A stretch of 64,000 nt of DNA from Zoogloea sp. (GCA_016720685.1 JADKKC010000007.1:39527-103526), one strand, 5' to 3'; counted from the first letter of the stretch, positions 1-9,742 are shown. Numbers and translations are program-made. The notes: generated by a model from the letters alone, not told the origin.

Positions 1-723
<723 letters not shown>

Positions 724-750
724 CTCCTGGCGCAAACGTGACTGCCCAAT

Positions 751-786
751 GAAAACGCCCCCCGGTTCACACCGGGGGGCGTTTTC
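751..786. terminator. Bidirectional rho-independent terminator
   Basis: Perfect 16-bp inverted repeat with a 4-nt TCAC loop, a GC-rich core flanked by AAAA on one side and TTTT on the other. It sits between the ettA stop and the convergent mtoB stop and can serve both strands. Confidence 0.9.
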
Positions 787-805
787 ATTGATACGACAAA
801 CCAGC

Positions 806-3090
806 TTACGGCAAGGCGACGATGTAGGTTGCGCCGAGGTAAGTCACGCGCTTTGACTTGGCCTGAGCGTAACCGTGGAGTTGTCGGAATACACAAACGG
901 CGTTCCGTTGTAACCCCAGGTCCATTCGTTGAGTTTGGTTTGCTGGTGGATCAGGTCCATGCGCACCGCCGAGGTCTTGTCCAGAGCGTACCTGCCGAAC
1001 AGCTTCAGCGTGAATTGCTGGAAGGTGACGTCGGGAAGGCCGCCAAGACGGGACAAGAGCGTGCTGTTGGCCGTCGACCCACCTCTTTGCTTGTACTCGT
1101 CCCTGTCATCGATGAGCAGCAGATCGCCACCGACCTGGAGGCGACTCGTGGGCTTGCCGATCACACCGAACCCGTAACTGTCGCTGAGATTGCGCAGCGC
1201 GGCCAGGTAACCCGTGCTGTGATCCACGTGCATGGTCTGATCACCGCGAGACCAGTAGCCCGTGAGCTTCCAGTCTTCAGACAAGGCATAGGCGGCATCC
1301 ACACCATAGAAGCCCATGTAGCTGCTTCTCAGGCCCTTGGTGCCCGGAGAGCTGAAATTATCCTGCCCCCACTCGGCCATGAACTGCAGCGACAGCTGGT
1401 CGGTGGCAGCCCAGTCGGCACTCATCTTGATCTTGTCCCGCTGCCGGTCAGTCATCGAAGAGGGGAAGATGCTATTGACCCCATAGATGCCGTTGTTGAA
1501 GGTGGCACATGCGGTGACCGAGGTCAGGGATGGATCTCCCACGATGACACCCCGGCCTGCGTCAGACAAGCCCCCCAGGCCGGTACAACTCAGGGACAGC
1601 GGCTTGAGCCAGGCCGATCCGCTGCGATGGCTGCTGGAATAGCCGATCGCACCGGTCAGGGTTTCGCTCATTGAACGGCGCAACTCCATTCTGTAGCCGG
1701 TTTCCTCACTCTTCTGGCGCAGGCCACTCAAACCGGCAACGGAGTTTGTGCTGACAAAAGTGCCACGATCAAGCGACTCGTAATTGAACCCCAGCGTCGC
1801 CCGATAGCCGTCAGGCAGCTGATAAGTGCCTTCAAGCTTGCCGTTCAGGCGCTTTGGTGAATAGTTGCCGTTGGTGAACGCTGTAGTCGCCGGATTGCCT
1901 TCGACGTTGTAGTAGGCGATAGGCGTCTTGTCGTTGCGGTCTTCGTAGCGGACATTGGCCAGCAGCGACAGCTTGGAGATCGGCCGCGACGTCAGGCCAA
2001 GCTGATACAGGCTGGTGTCGACCTTCGCGCCAAGATCGCTGCGGCCTCCGGGAGCCCCGCCGAACACGGAGAAATTGTCGGTCTGCGCGGCGTGGGTGTA
2101 GGCGTACTTGAAGTTGGCCTTGGTGGTCGGTGTGAACGCGTAATTGCCCGTCAGGTAAAACTGGTGCGCCTGACTATCCGGCGGCAGCGCAATGGGATTT
2201 TGCAACATGCCCCGCAAACCGGCGCCCAGCGCAGGCCCGTTGCCGGGGAGTCCCATCTGGTTTCCCAGCGGATTACTGAGCTCACCGTTGATGCTTGCTG
2301 CCATCGACTGATACTGGTTGCTGTAGAACGAGCCATAGTAGCCCCCCGACAGCATCAGCTTGTCGCTCGCGTAGTTGAGCTTCGCGTCGAACTGCTGGGT
2401 GCTCGAGTTGATCGGCTCGGGCAGCATGAGCTGCGCCCATTGGGTTACGCCGGTAGTACACAAGGGGGACGGCGCAGAGCCCGAGGGGCAGGCCATGCCG
2501 TTGCCGAACATCCGGGCACCGTTCTTGTCCTCGTTCCGGAAGCTGGCCTCGAACTGCAGCGAGGAACTCAGCCATTTTTCCAGGGCGATGGTGGTGTTCT
2601 TGCGCTTCAGCTCGAGGTTTACGTCAGAACCGCTACCTGCCGTAGCCAGCCGGGAGACCACCGGCGCGGTGCTGCCTGCGCCGACAAGGCTGGTGTTGAT
2701 GGTGCGCGGATCACGCCGGATCATCTCGTCGTATTCGAAGGAATACTTCCAGTCGCCCTGCTTTTGCTGGCCGAAGCGAATTTCCCGGGTGTCCAGCCCG
2801 AGGTTGCGCCCCTGGAGGGTGGTCCAGGTGCCGGTGGCGTCGTCGCGCTTGATGACGTCGAGGTCGAGCAGAAGATAGGCGTCCTGGCGGCGCAGGCCGT
2901 TGTATTGGCCAAAAATGCTGCGCTCGTTCTCGGCACCCGTCACCCCGGCAGCGCCGATGGAAACACTGCTGTCGGGACGGATCAGGGCGGCGATCTCGTC
3001 ATCGGCCGCATGGGCCGAACCAAAGGCGGCAAGGAGGGCCAGCGCAACAATCTTGAGGCTGAAACCCGGGCGTGTTTGCAAGGTTCTCAT
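806..3090 (-). CDS. mtoB: MtrB/PioB/MtoB-family outer-membrane beta-barrel, frameshifted near the 3' end
   Basis: About 760 residues with a signal peptide (cleavage near GSAHA|ADDE) and a long run of alternating amphipathic strands rich in Tyr, Asn and Asp, as in decaheme-associated outer-membrane porins. The family wraps a decaheme cytochrome so electrons cross the outer membrane; the mtoA gene lies 19 bp upstream. There is no CXXC pair near the mature N terminus, unlike Shewanella MtrB. The uninterrupted frame stops at 844, ending in an unnatural tail. Another frame just beyond gives SKRVTYLGATYIVALP and stops at 806-808, the expected final strand. A one-base indel at about 855-870 is inferred. 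Last gene of the operon. Confidence 0.88.
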
Positions 3091-3109
3091 GATGATTTCC
3101 CCTCGTCGA

Positions 3110-4102
3110 TCAACGCAGGTTGAACTGCGGAGTCGGATTCGTTGCGCTTGGGTTGTTGCTGCCGTGCACCTGGGTGTGGCAATTCACGCAACCCCGCGCC
3201 TGGGTGTAGTTGATGCCGGACTTGCCGCTCGAGTTGATGGTCGGCTGGGTCGGCAACTGGCCCCGCAACTGGGCGATCTGGCCACCATGCGGCGTGTGGC
3301 ACTGATGGCACAGGAAGGGCGGCCGGGCTTTGAGCAGGCTTTCGGCAACGGTGCCGTGGGGGTTGTGGCAATTGCCGCAATCCTCGTTGACCGGCTCGTG
3401 GCTGTGTACGAAGGGGCCGCGCTTTTCCATGTGGCAGGTGTAGCAGGTCTCGACGACGCTATCGCGCTTGACCAGCTTGGGACCGATGGAGCCATGGGAG
3501 TTGTGGCAATCCGAGCAGGCAACCTTGCCTTCCATCACCGGGTGGTGGGAGGGCTTCATGACCTGGGCGCGCTGTTCCTTGTGGCAGGTGAAGCACACTT
3601 CGGGCTGGGTGCGCTTGTCGGCAACCTTGTCCTTGGCGGTGTGCAACTGGTGGCAGGAAGTGCAGGCCACGTCGGCACGCTGGTGGGCGCTGCCTTCCCA
3701 GTGCGAACGCTTGGCATCCTTCTTGTGGCAGGAGATGCAGGATTCGTTGCGGGCCTCGACCGGCGTTTTGGAGTTCTTGCCAAAACTGCGGTCGGTGGCC
3801 GGGCGCTCTTTGAGCTTGGCCGGATTGTTGGTGTGCAGGTCGCTGTCGCCGTGGCAATTGGTGCAGCTGGGCGTACGCCCGTCGGCCACGGTGCCATGCT
3901 TGGTCTTGCCGATGTGCAGGAGCTTGGGCTCGTCCGCCTCATCGTGGCAGGTGGTGCACTTGGCGTCGCCCTTGAGGACCAGATCCTTGGCGGGCGGCTT
4001 GGCGCCTGGCGAGGATGGGGCATCGGCAGCCACGGCGGCCGTGGTGCCGACTAGCGCCCCGAGCAAGGCGCACGAGGCCAACAACTGTCGCAGGAATTTC
4101 AT
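3110..4102 (-). CDS. mtoA: Decaheme c-type cytochrome, DmsE/MtrA/MtoA family
   Basis: 330 residues, matching MtrA-type proteins (~330). A signal peptide (VGTTAAVAA) is followed by exactly ten CXXCH motifs (CTTCH, CTNCH, CISCH, CTSCH, CFTCH, CSDCH, CYTCH, CGNCH, CHQCH, CVNCH). It is the periplasmic wire that inserts into the MtoB barrel encoded immediately downstream. Family members act either in metal reduction or in Fe(II) oxidation; the sequence alone does not decide direction. The ATG has a good GGGAGA ribosome site six bases upstream. No outer-surface cytochrome gene (MtrC/OmcA) follows, so the arrangement is MtoAB/PioAB-like. Confidence 0.95.
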   Translation of the reverse strand: MKFLRQLLASCALLGALVGTTAAVAADAPSSPGAKPPAKDLVLKGDAKCTTCHDEADEPKLLHIGKTKHGTVADGRTPSCTNCHGDSDLHTNNPAKLKERPATDRSFGKNSKTPVEARNESCISCHKKDAKRSHWEGSAHQRADVACTSCHQLHTAKDKVADKRTQPEVCFTCHKEQRAQVMKPSHHPVMEGKVACSDCHNSHGSIGPKLVKRDSVVETCYTCHMEKRGPFVHSHEPVNEDCGNCHNPHGTVAESLLKARPPFLCHQCHTPHGGQIAQLRGQLPTQPTINSSGKSGINYTQARGCVNCHTQVHGSNNPSATNPTPQFNLR

Positions 4103-4173
4103 TTTTTATCTCCCTTTTACTGACATCGCTTGTCGAAGCGCCCTGCAAGTCGGGCGCTCCGTTACTGAACGGC

Positions 4174-4524
4174 TTACTTGCCGAGGGACAGGATCCAGTC
4201 GGTCAGATTCTTGATCGCGGCCTTGTCCTTGGTCTTGATGACCTTGTGCTCCTCTTCCTTGCCGTCATCGAACTTCACCATTTCACCCGACGTGAGGTGA
4301 TGGAGCAGTTTGGCTTCGGCATCGGCCTTGCCCTTGAGCGACTTGGAAATCTCGGTCAGGGACTTGGCTTCCTTCTTCTTGTCCACGGCGTGGCACTTGA
4401 GGCAGCCTTCCTTCTTGGCCAGGGCCTGCGCTTCATCGGCGTCGAAGGCCAGCGCATTGGCGGACAGCAGCAGCCCTGAGGCACAGAGGCCGGAAATCAG
4501 GGGGGTAATCACGCGGAACTTCAT
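4174..4524 (-). CDS. Small monoheme class I cytochrome c (MtoD-like)
   Basis: 116 residues with a signal peptide ending near ANALA and one heme motif CLKCH. The Met distal ligand probably lies in the GEMVKF stretch. The protein is lysine-rich and soluble. Between membrane electron-transfer genes and mtoA, it fits a periplasmic shuttle delivering electrons to or from the decaheme conduit, as proposed for MtoD of iron oxidisers. That role is inferred from position and type. AAGGAG precedes the ATG at an ideal distance. It is intact. Confidence 0.85.
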   Translation of the reverse strand: MKFRVITPLISGLCASGLLLSANALAFDADEAQALAKKEGCLKCHAVDKKKEAKSLTEISKSLKGKADAEAKLLHHLTSGEMVKFDDGKEEEHKVIKTKDKAAIKNLTDWILSLGK

Positions 4525-4577
4525 GTGGGGTTTCTCCTTGAGGACAACGTACGACTTATTGGTTTGGGGAACGTGAA

Positions 4578-5191
4578 TCAGTGCTCGTACCAGCCGGTGA
4601 GCATCATCTTGAACAGGCTGGAAACCTTGGGCCCGACCGTGCCCAGGTAGATGTGGCTCACCATGAACAACAGGATCACCGCCGCGCCGATGTAATGCAG
4701 CATCGCGATGGGCAGGAGCCCGTCGAGCCCGAAGAGCTTGTCGGGGGCGAACTGGGGATAGAGGAAGACCAGCCCGGTCAGGATCACCACCGGAAGCACC
4801 ATGTACATGATCGACCAGTAAGTGAGAGCCTGCAGGACGTTGAAATTGACCTCGGGGTCGGCGGATAGGGCTCGGGCTCGCCCTTGAAGATGCCGCTGCC
4901 GTAGTACTTCATCTGCGTCAGGCAACGCTTGATGATGCCGGGCGGCTTCGGGATGTACTGCCACCAGTTGCCGGTGACGATGTTGCCGGTCATGAAGACC
5001 ACCCACAGCCCGGCGAGGATGACGCCGGCCACGTTATGGATGCGCGCCGCCAGCGAAAACTCCACCAGCGGAAGGTTCGGATCGGAAAAGTGCAGGCTGA
5101 TGCCGGTGATCGACAGGGCGATGATCGCCAGGGCATTGCCCCAGTGCCACAGCCTGATCCACAGGTGAAGGATGCAAACGCGATTAGTCAT
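4578..5191 (-). CDS. Di-heme cytochrome b (HydC/FdnI/PhsC-like membrane anchor), one frameshift
   Basis: Two overlapping frames together give a ~204-residue protein with four membrane segments: IIALSITGISLHF, VAGVILAGLWVVFM, MYMVLPVVILTGLVFLY and MLHYIGAAVILLFMV. Histidines that could ligate two b hemes lie in LHLWIRLWHW, ARIHN, MLHY and VSHIY. The layout is that of cytochrome b subunits that exchange electrons with quinones in formate dehydrogenase, hydrogenase and thiosulfate reductase. The first frame fails after EPYPPTP and the second resumes at DPEVNFNV, so one base is missing near 4860-4870. The start overlaps the stop of the upstream heptaheme gene (ATGACTAA), implying translational coupling and a joint complex. 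Confidence 0.85.
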
Positions 5192-6154
5192 GGTTTTTAC
5201 TCCGGCGCAGACGGGTCATGATGACGCGCACGAGGCCGTGGCCGATCACGCCCGCCAGCGTGGCGACAAACAGGCCGATCAGGATCATGTCGAGGGTGGG
5301 GCTGCGGGTAGCACCCACCACATAGGAGTTGCTCAGGATCACGCTGTTGAGGAAGCCGTACTTGTTCTGCTCCTCGGTGGCCAGATGGCGATACAAGCGC
5401 GCATTGAGCGAGCTGTTGGCGCTGTGGCAGGTGGCGCACTTCTTCTCGGCCTTGTCCTTGTTCTGGATCTCGTGGGAGAGGGAGAGCTTGTCTTCGGTGG
5501 GCGTGTGGCACTCGATGCAGCGCACGGCCTTCCAGTGCAGGCGGGTGTTGGGCAGCCAGTCATGGATGTCGTCGATGGGCGGCCGCTTTTTCTTGTCCGG
5601 CGCCATCTTCGCAAAGGCCAGATCCGAATCGTGGCAATCGAGACAGATCTTGTTGTCCTGGGCCACGATCTTGTGCGGATCGCGCAACTTGGCGGCCAGG
5701 GTCATGGAGTGCGCGTCGTGGCAGGTGACGCAGGTGAAGGTTTCGCTGAGGTTCTCGGCGTGCACCGACTTGTCGAACTGGCGTTCGATGCGCATCGCCT
5801 TGCGGGCGTGGCAGTCCTGGCATTCACTCAGGCTGTCCTTGGCGTCGGCCTCGTGGGGGTGTTCGTCGTAGCCGTCGCCGTGGCACTTGGTACAGGCCAT
5901 CTGGCCGTGGTCGGACGCCGTGTAGGTGTCCAGATGAACCAGGTGGCTACGCAGCTTCTTGAGATCCAGCCCTTCCTTCGGGGGCTTCTTGAGCCCTGCT
6001 TCCGAGTGGCAGGCCAGGCATTTTCCGTTGGCTGCCTGGATTTTTACGAGTTCTTCGGGGACGGTGGGGGTTCGTCGGCGAAGGCCGGCGGCGCGGCCAT
6101 CAGGGCCAGCAGTGCCAACGCTCCACGCAGTTTTCTACTTATCTTGCTAAACAC
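5184..6154 (-). CDS. Heptaheme c-type cytochrome with C-terminal membrane anchor, one frameshift
   Basis: First gene of the operon. GTG start at 6154 with AGGAG five bases upstream, then a clear signal peptide (LLALMAAPPAFA). The frame breaks in a five-C run (plus-strand G5 at 6066-6070); adding one C restores a ~323-residue protein. Seven CXXCH motifs: CLACH, CTKCH, CQDCH, CVTCH, CLDCH, CIECH, CATCH. One C-terminal transmembrane helix (MILIGLFVATLAGVIGHGLV) is followed by a basic tail, leaving the hemes in the periplasm. Its stop overlaps the cytochrome b start. The pair looks like a split version of Geobacter CbcL, which fuses a multiheme c domain to a b-type membrane domain, and would act as quinol:cytochrome c oxidoreductase. 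That comparison is inference. Confidence 0.85.
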
Positions 6155-6211
6155 ATCAACTCCTCGGGCTACTAACCCGGCGGATTATCGACTTCCCTCT
6201 TTATTTCCAAA

Positions 6212-6253
6212 TGTATCAGTACCCAAAACTGACATTCTCTTGATCAAGATCAA
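6212..6253 (-). promoter_or_regulatory. FNR/ANR box with class II promoter for the cytochrome operon
   Basis: TTGATCAAGATCAA at 6240-6253 is an exact match to the FNR consensus (TTGAT-N4-ATCAA). Read on the minus strand, a GATACA-type -10 at 6217-6212 lies 32 bp from the box centre. That is the geometry of a class II FNR promoter with the activator at -41.5. The box is about 85 bp upstream of the heptaheme cytochrome start, so anaerobic induction is predicted. Confidence 0.8.
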
Positions 6254-6358
6254 CCAAAAATAGCCCTTGTGACGTTTTTCCGGAACACCGAAATGGCGGT
6301 TCCCGCCCCACCCGGGAAGTCAAGCAACACGCCACACCACAAAGGTAACTGACACCTT

Positions 6359-7159
6359 CTAAGACGCCAGCACCTCGACTTCCATCCCCACTCGCAGCTC
6401 CCCGACCCCTTCCGCAATCACGTTCTGCCCGAAAATCACCCCTTCCGGGGTCTTGCGGTATTTGGCGAGGGTGCGCAGGGGCTCCTGATCGAGACTCTTG
6501 CTGCCGGATTGCGGATCGACGGTGGTAAACACGCAGCGCTCGCAGGGCTTGGTGAGGCGAAAAGTGATGCCGCCGATGCGGATGCGCTTCCAGGCGTCTT
6601 CGGCAAAGGCCTCCGCGCCGGACACCACCAGGTTGGTACGGAAGCGCTCCATCGTCATCGGGCGGCCGATTCTGGCCGACAGGTCGTCCAGCGAGGCCTG
6701 CCCGATCAGAAGCAGCGGAAAGCCGTCGGCGAAGCCAAGAGGCACCGCGGGATCGGCCTTGACGCGGCGGGCCGTCTTGGCGCCGGTCCATAGAAACCTG
6801 AGGCGGGTGCCGATGCAGGCCGAAATCCAGGCGTCAGCTTCAAGGGCGCCCTCCCAGGCACAAAAAATGTCGCCCCACACCTTGGTTTCAAGGGGCCGGG
6901 TGAAGGCGCGGTTGGGCACGAAAAGTTCGGCACAGCCCGGGGCGGAGAGGCTGACGCCATCGGCAGAGGGCCTTGCGCTGATCGTGACCAGTTTTGGCCA
7001 GGTTCGACCGGTCACAAAATGGCCATTTGGATCAGCCACCATCCAGTCGCGGTCGAAAGGCAGGCCTTGCGGGCTCACCGGGCTCACGTCGAGACTCTGC
7101 CCATGCATGGATTTGACCGGGTAGCGATAGAGGGCGGACAGGACGGGCGGGGTGCGCAT
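6359..7159 (-). CDS. MOSC domain-containing protein (YcbX-like)
   Basis: 266 residues. The N-terminal MOSC beta-barrel domain starts LYRYPVKSMHG; the C-terminal MOSC domain carries the conserved KPCERCVFTTVDP loop with the Cys that binds molybdenum cofactor sulfur, and FGQNVIAEG near the end. Such proteins take part in molybdopterin-dependent N-hydroxylated base reduction or sulfur transfer; the exact substrate is not visible. The frame is open further upstream, but homology begins at MRTPP, so the ATG at 7159 is chosen. It is monocistronic and diverges from the small gene at 7298. Confidence 0.85.
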   Translation of the reverse strand: MRTPPVLSALYRYPVKSMHGQSLDVSPVSPQGLPFDRDWMVADPNGHFVTGRTWPKLVTISARPSADGVSLSAPGCAELFVPNRAFTRPLETKVWGDIFCAWEGALEADAWISACIGTRLRFLWTGAKTARRVKADPAVPLGFADGFPLLLIGQASLDDLSARIGRPMTMERFRTNLVVSGAEAFAEDAWKRIRIGGITFRLTKPCERCVFTTVDPQSGSKSLDQEPLRTLAKYRKTPEGVIFGQNVIAEGVGELRVGMEVEVLAS

Positions 7160-7297
7160 TGGAGGCCTCGAAGGACGTAAACAAAGGGTTTGCAGAACGG
7201 CGGCAGAACGACTCGAGAAACGAAAGATCGCAAAAGCCATTATCCTTGCGACTTGAGAAGCGGGGCAAATCCGGCCCCGCATTGCACTGGATGCACC

Positions 7298-7546
7298 ATG
7301 ACTTACGAAGAACACCTGGACGAAGTAACAACCCTGATTTTCGAGCGCTTCGGGCTGAGCGAAGCGGCGGCCATCAAGCTGGTGATGCGCGCCCAGGCCG
7401 ACGGCTATTTCAGCGAACACGACGACGATCCCACCCTGTGCACCCAGCTGCGCGCCGAGCAGGACGCCAAACGGGTGTTCAAGCAGTACAGCAAGCCGGT
7501 CGATGAGGCACCCGCCAAGTCGCGCCGCCCCGGCCCGCCGCGCTGA
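7298..7546 (+). CDS. Small conserved-looking hypothetical protein
   Basis: 82 residues, acidic, mostly helical, starting MTYEEHLDEVTTLIFERF and ending in a basic, Pro-rich tail. No signal peptide, membrane segment or motif that I recognise. The ATG at 7298 is chosen because the upstream extension is low-complexity. It lies 14 bp before the secreted pair that follows and may be co-transcribed with it. Function unknown. Confidence 0.55.
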   Translation: MTYEEHLDEVTTLIFERFGLSEAAAIKLVMRAQADGYFSEHDDDPTLCTQLRAEQDAKRVFKQYSKPVDEAPAKSRRPGPPR

Positions 7547-7559
7547 GCCCCCGCTCCCG

Positions 7560-7886
7560 ATGACAAAAACCGGCTGGCTGGCGCTCGTCGCAGCCGTGCT
7601 GCTCGGCGCCCCGGCCTGCGCCGGAACCGGGCAGCCGACGCACCCACTCCAGGTAATCATCGGCTTTGCCGACCCCACCGACGGCGCCGCGCCCGCCACC
7701 CTCGCGGCGCTCAAAAAAACGAGCGGCGCCAGGGTGAACTTCGTATCGTCGATCTCCGAGCGCAGCCACGCCTACCAGCTGCTTTGTGCTGCCGGCGACC
7801 CGGCCTGCAGCAAGGCCATTGCGGCGCTCAGGGCAGACCCTTCCATCCGGCAGCTGGATCTCGATCAAAAAAAGGATTTGCGATGA
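7560..7886 (+). CDS. Secreted small protein resembling a stand-alone subtilase prodomain (I9-like)
   Basis: 108 residues: a signal peptide (LALVAAVLLGAPACA) then ~80 residues. Predicted order is beta (LQVIIGFAD), helix (ATLAALKKTSGA), beta (VNFVSSISERSHAYQLL), helix (CSKAIAALRADPSI), beta (QLDLD). This alternation and size match the ferredoxin-like fold of peptidase inhibitor I9 prodomains that fold and inhibit subtilases. Its TGA overlaps the ATG of the subtilase gene (ATGA), so the two are translationally coupled. A chaperone/inhibitor role is inference from fold pattern and position. Confidence 0.6.
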   Translation: MTKTGWLALVAAVLLGAPACAGTGQPTHPLQVIIGFADPTDGAAPATLAALKKTSGARVNFVSSISERSHAYQLLCAAGDPACSKAIAALRADPSIRQLDLDQKKDLR

Positions 7887-9709
7887 AAACCGTTCTCACA
7901 CTTTGCACAGCCCTGCTGGGGCTGGGCGCGCTGCTCGCCGGCCCTGCCGCAGCCGAGGAGGCCCCCGAGGCGCGGGTCATCGTCAAGCTCAAGCCAGGGT
8001 CACCGCTCAAGCAGATCCAGGCCACCAGCCGGATGAAAAGCCTGGGAGAACGCATCGGCATCACGGCAAAAATGCTCGGCCAGCCCTCGCCCGAACTCCA
8101 GGTGATGCGCGCCAGCGGCATCAGCTCCGAGGCCCTGGCAAGCAGGCTATCCAGAGAATACGACGTGGAATACGCGGTGCCCGACCGCATCAAGCGGATC
8201 AAGGCCCTGCCCAATGATCCGCTGTTCAGCCACCAGTGGTACCTGCAGGCAGCCAGCCCCACCCAGCTCGCCGCCACCAACGCCCAGGCGGCGTGGGACA
8301 TCACCTCCGGCACCAGCAACGTGGTGGTTGCGGTGGTGGATACCGGTGTGCGCTTCGAGCACGAGGACCTGACCGCCAAGCTCTTGCCAGGCTACGACTT
8401 CGTGCTCGACGACCTTAACTCCGGCGACGGCCAGCCCGGCCGTGACACCGACGCCTCGGACCCCGGCGACTACCTGTCCACCTCCGATGTCGCCAACGCC
8501 ACCCTGCGCGCCATGTGCGGCGGCAGCTTTGCAACCCACAACAGCTCGTGGCACGGCACCCAGGTTGCCGGCATCGTCGCGGCAGAAGCCAACAATTCCC
8601 GCGGCATCGCCGGCATTGGCGGCGCCACCCGCATCCTGCCGATTCGCGCGCTCGGCAAATGTGGCGGCTACGACTCGGACATCATCGCCGGCATGCGCTG
8701 GGCCGCCGGCCTTGCGGTGCCGGGCCTCCCCGCCAACCCGAATCCAGCCCGGATCATCAACCTGAGCCTGGCCGGTGAAGGCACTTGCAGCTCCGCTTAC
8801 GCCAGCGTCGTCGCCGAAATCAGGGCGGTGGGCGCCTTGATCGTGGCGGCCGCCGGCAACGAAACCAGCCCGGTCGAAGAGCCCGCCAACTGCGCCGGCG
8901 TCCTCGGCGTGGCCGGCATCCGCCACATGGGCACCAAGGTGGGCTATTCGAGCTACGGCCCCGAAGTCGGCATCAGCGCCCCGGCCGGCAACTGCGTCAA
9001 CATTCTTACCGGCCAGCCCTGCCTGTTTCCCTTCGTCAATACCATCAACCTGGGCCTGAACGGCCCGCTCGGCAACGGCTACACCGGCGTCAACGACGTA
9101 ACGATCGGCACCAGCTTTGCCGTGCCGCTGGTGTCGGGCACGGCCGCGCTGATGCTGGCGGCCAATCCCCTGCTCGGCGAATCCGAGCTGATGGCGCGCA
9201 TCAAGCGCGCAGCCACGGCCTTTCCCGTCGATGCCACCCTGCCCACCTGCCCCGCCGTAACGGCTGACGGCCAGTGCAACTGCACCACCACCACCTGCGG
9301 CGCCGGCATGCTCGATACCGCCGCCGCCGTGGCGCTGGCCCTCGAACCCACAGCCGGCATCACGGTATCCGCAGCGCCCGTCGTCAACACGGCAATCACC
9401 CTGACCGCAGCCTCCAACGTGTCGCCCGTGAGCTGGCAATGGATCCAGATCAGCGGCCCAGCCACTGGCAGCTTCGGCTCGCCTGCGGCAGCAAGCACCA
9501 CCTTCACCGCCACGTCGGCCGGCAGCTACACGATCCGCCTGACGATCACAGACGCGATCGGGCGCACGACCAGCGCCGACGCCAGCCTCACCGTTGCATC
9601 CGCCCCGTCCTCGGGCGGCGGCGGAGGGGGCGGCGCCACCGATCTCGCCAGCCTCACCGGCATCCTCGCGCTGGCGCTCTTCGCGGCAAACCGGCGCAAC
9701 CGGGCCTGA
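7883..9709 (+). CDS. Secreted S8 subtilisin-like serine protease with C-terminal GlyGly-CTERM-type tail
   Basis: 608 residues. Signal peptide (1-24); a short prodomain-like stretch (ARVIVKLKPG to VEYAVPD, ~30-100); catalytic domain with the triad Asp153 (VVDTG), His224 (HGTQVAG) and Ser411 (GTSFAVP). The oxyanion Asn lies in AAAGNETS. A PKD/Ig-like domain follows (~490-570), then a run of seven glycines, a hydrophobic helix (LASLTGILALALFAA) and a basic end NRRNRA. That tripartite tail is the GlyGly-CTERM signal processed by rhombosortase and linked to type II secretion. ATG overlaps the upstream gene's stop. Many Cys residues suggest disulfides. Confidence 0.9.
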   Translation: MKTVLTLCTALLGLGALLAGPAAAEEAPEARVIVKLKPGSPLKQIQATSRMKSLGERIGITAKMLGQPSPELQVMRASGISSEALASRLSREYDVEYAVPDRIKRIKALPNDPLFSHQWYLQAASPTQLAATNAQAAWDITSGTSNVVVAVVDTGVRFEHEDLTAKLLPGYDFVLDDLNSGDGQPGRDTDASDPGDYLSTSDVANATLRAMCGGSFATHNSSWHGTQVAGIVAAEANNSRGIAGIGGATRILPIRALGKCGGYDSDIIAGMRWAAGLAVPGLPANPNPARIINLSLAGEGTCSSAYASVVAEIRAVGALIVAAAGNETSPVEEPANCAGVLGVAGIRHMGTKVGYSSYGPEVGISAPAGNCVNILTGQPCLFPFVNTINLGLNGPLGNGYTGVNDVTIGTSFAVPLVSGTAALMLAANPLLGESELMARIKRAATAFPVDATLPTCPAVTADGQCNCTTTTCGAGMLDTAAAVALALEPTAGITVSAAPVVNTAITLTAASNVSPVSWQWIQISGPATGSFGSPAAASTTFTATSAGSYTIRLTITDAIGRTTSADASLTVASAPSSGGGGGGGATDLASLTGILALALFAANRRNRA

Positions 9710-9715
9710 CCATCC

Positions 9716-9742
9716 GGCGCGGAGCACGCCACGCTCCGCGCC
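9716..9742 (+). terminator. Hairpin after the subtilase gene
   Basis: Perfect 10-bp GC-rich inverted repeat (GGCGCGGAGC and its complement) with a 7-nt loop, six bases after the protease stop. No clean U-run follows, so termination efficiency is uncertain. Confidence 0.6.

Noticed and set aside
5172..6263. Long plus-strand open frame (363 codons) antisense to the heptaheme cytochrome
   Set aside because: It mirrors a clear heme-protein gene on the other strand, lacks domain features and arises from GC-rich codon bias.
8147..9727. Gly/Ala-rich minus-strand frame of 526 codons
   Set aside because: Fully antisense to the subtilase with an intact catalytic triad; composition is the complement artefact.
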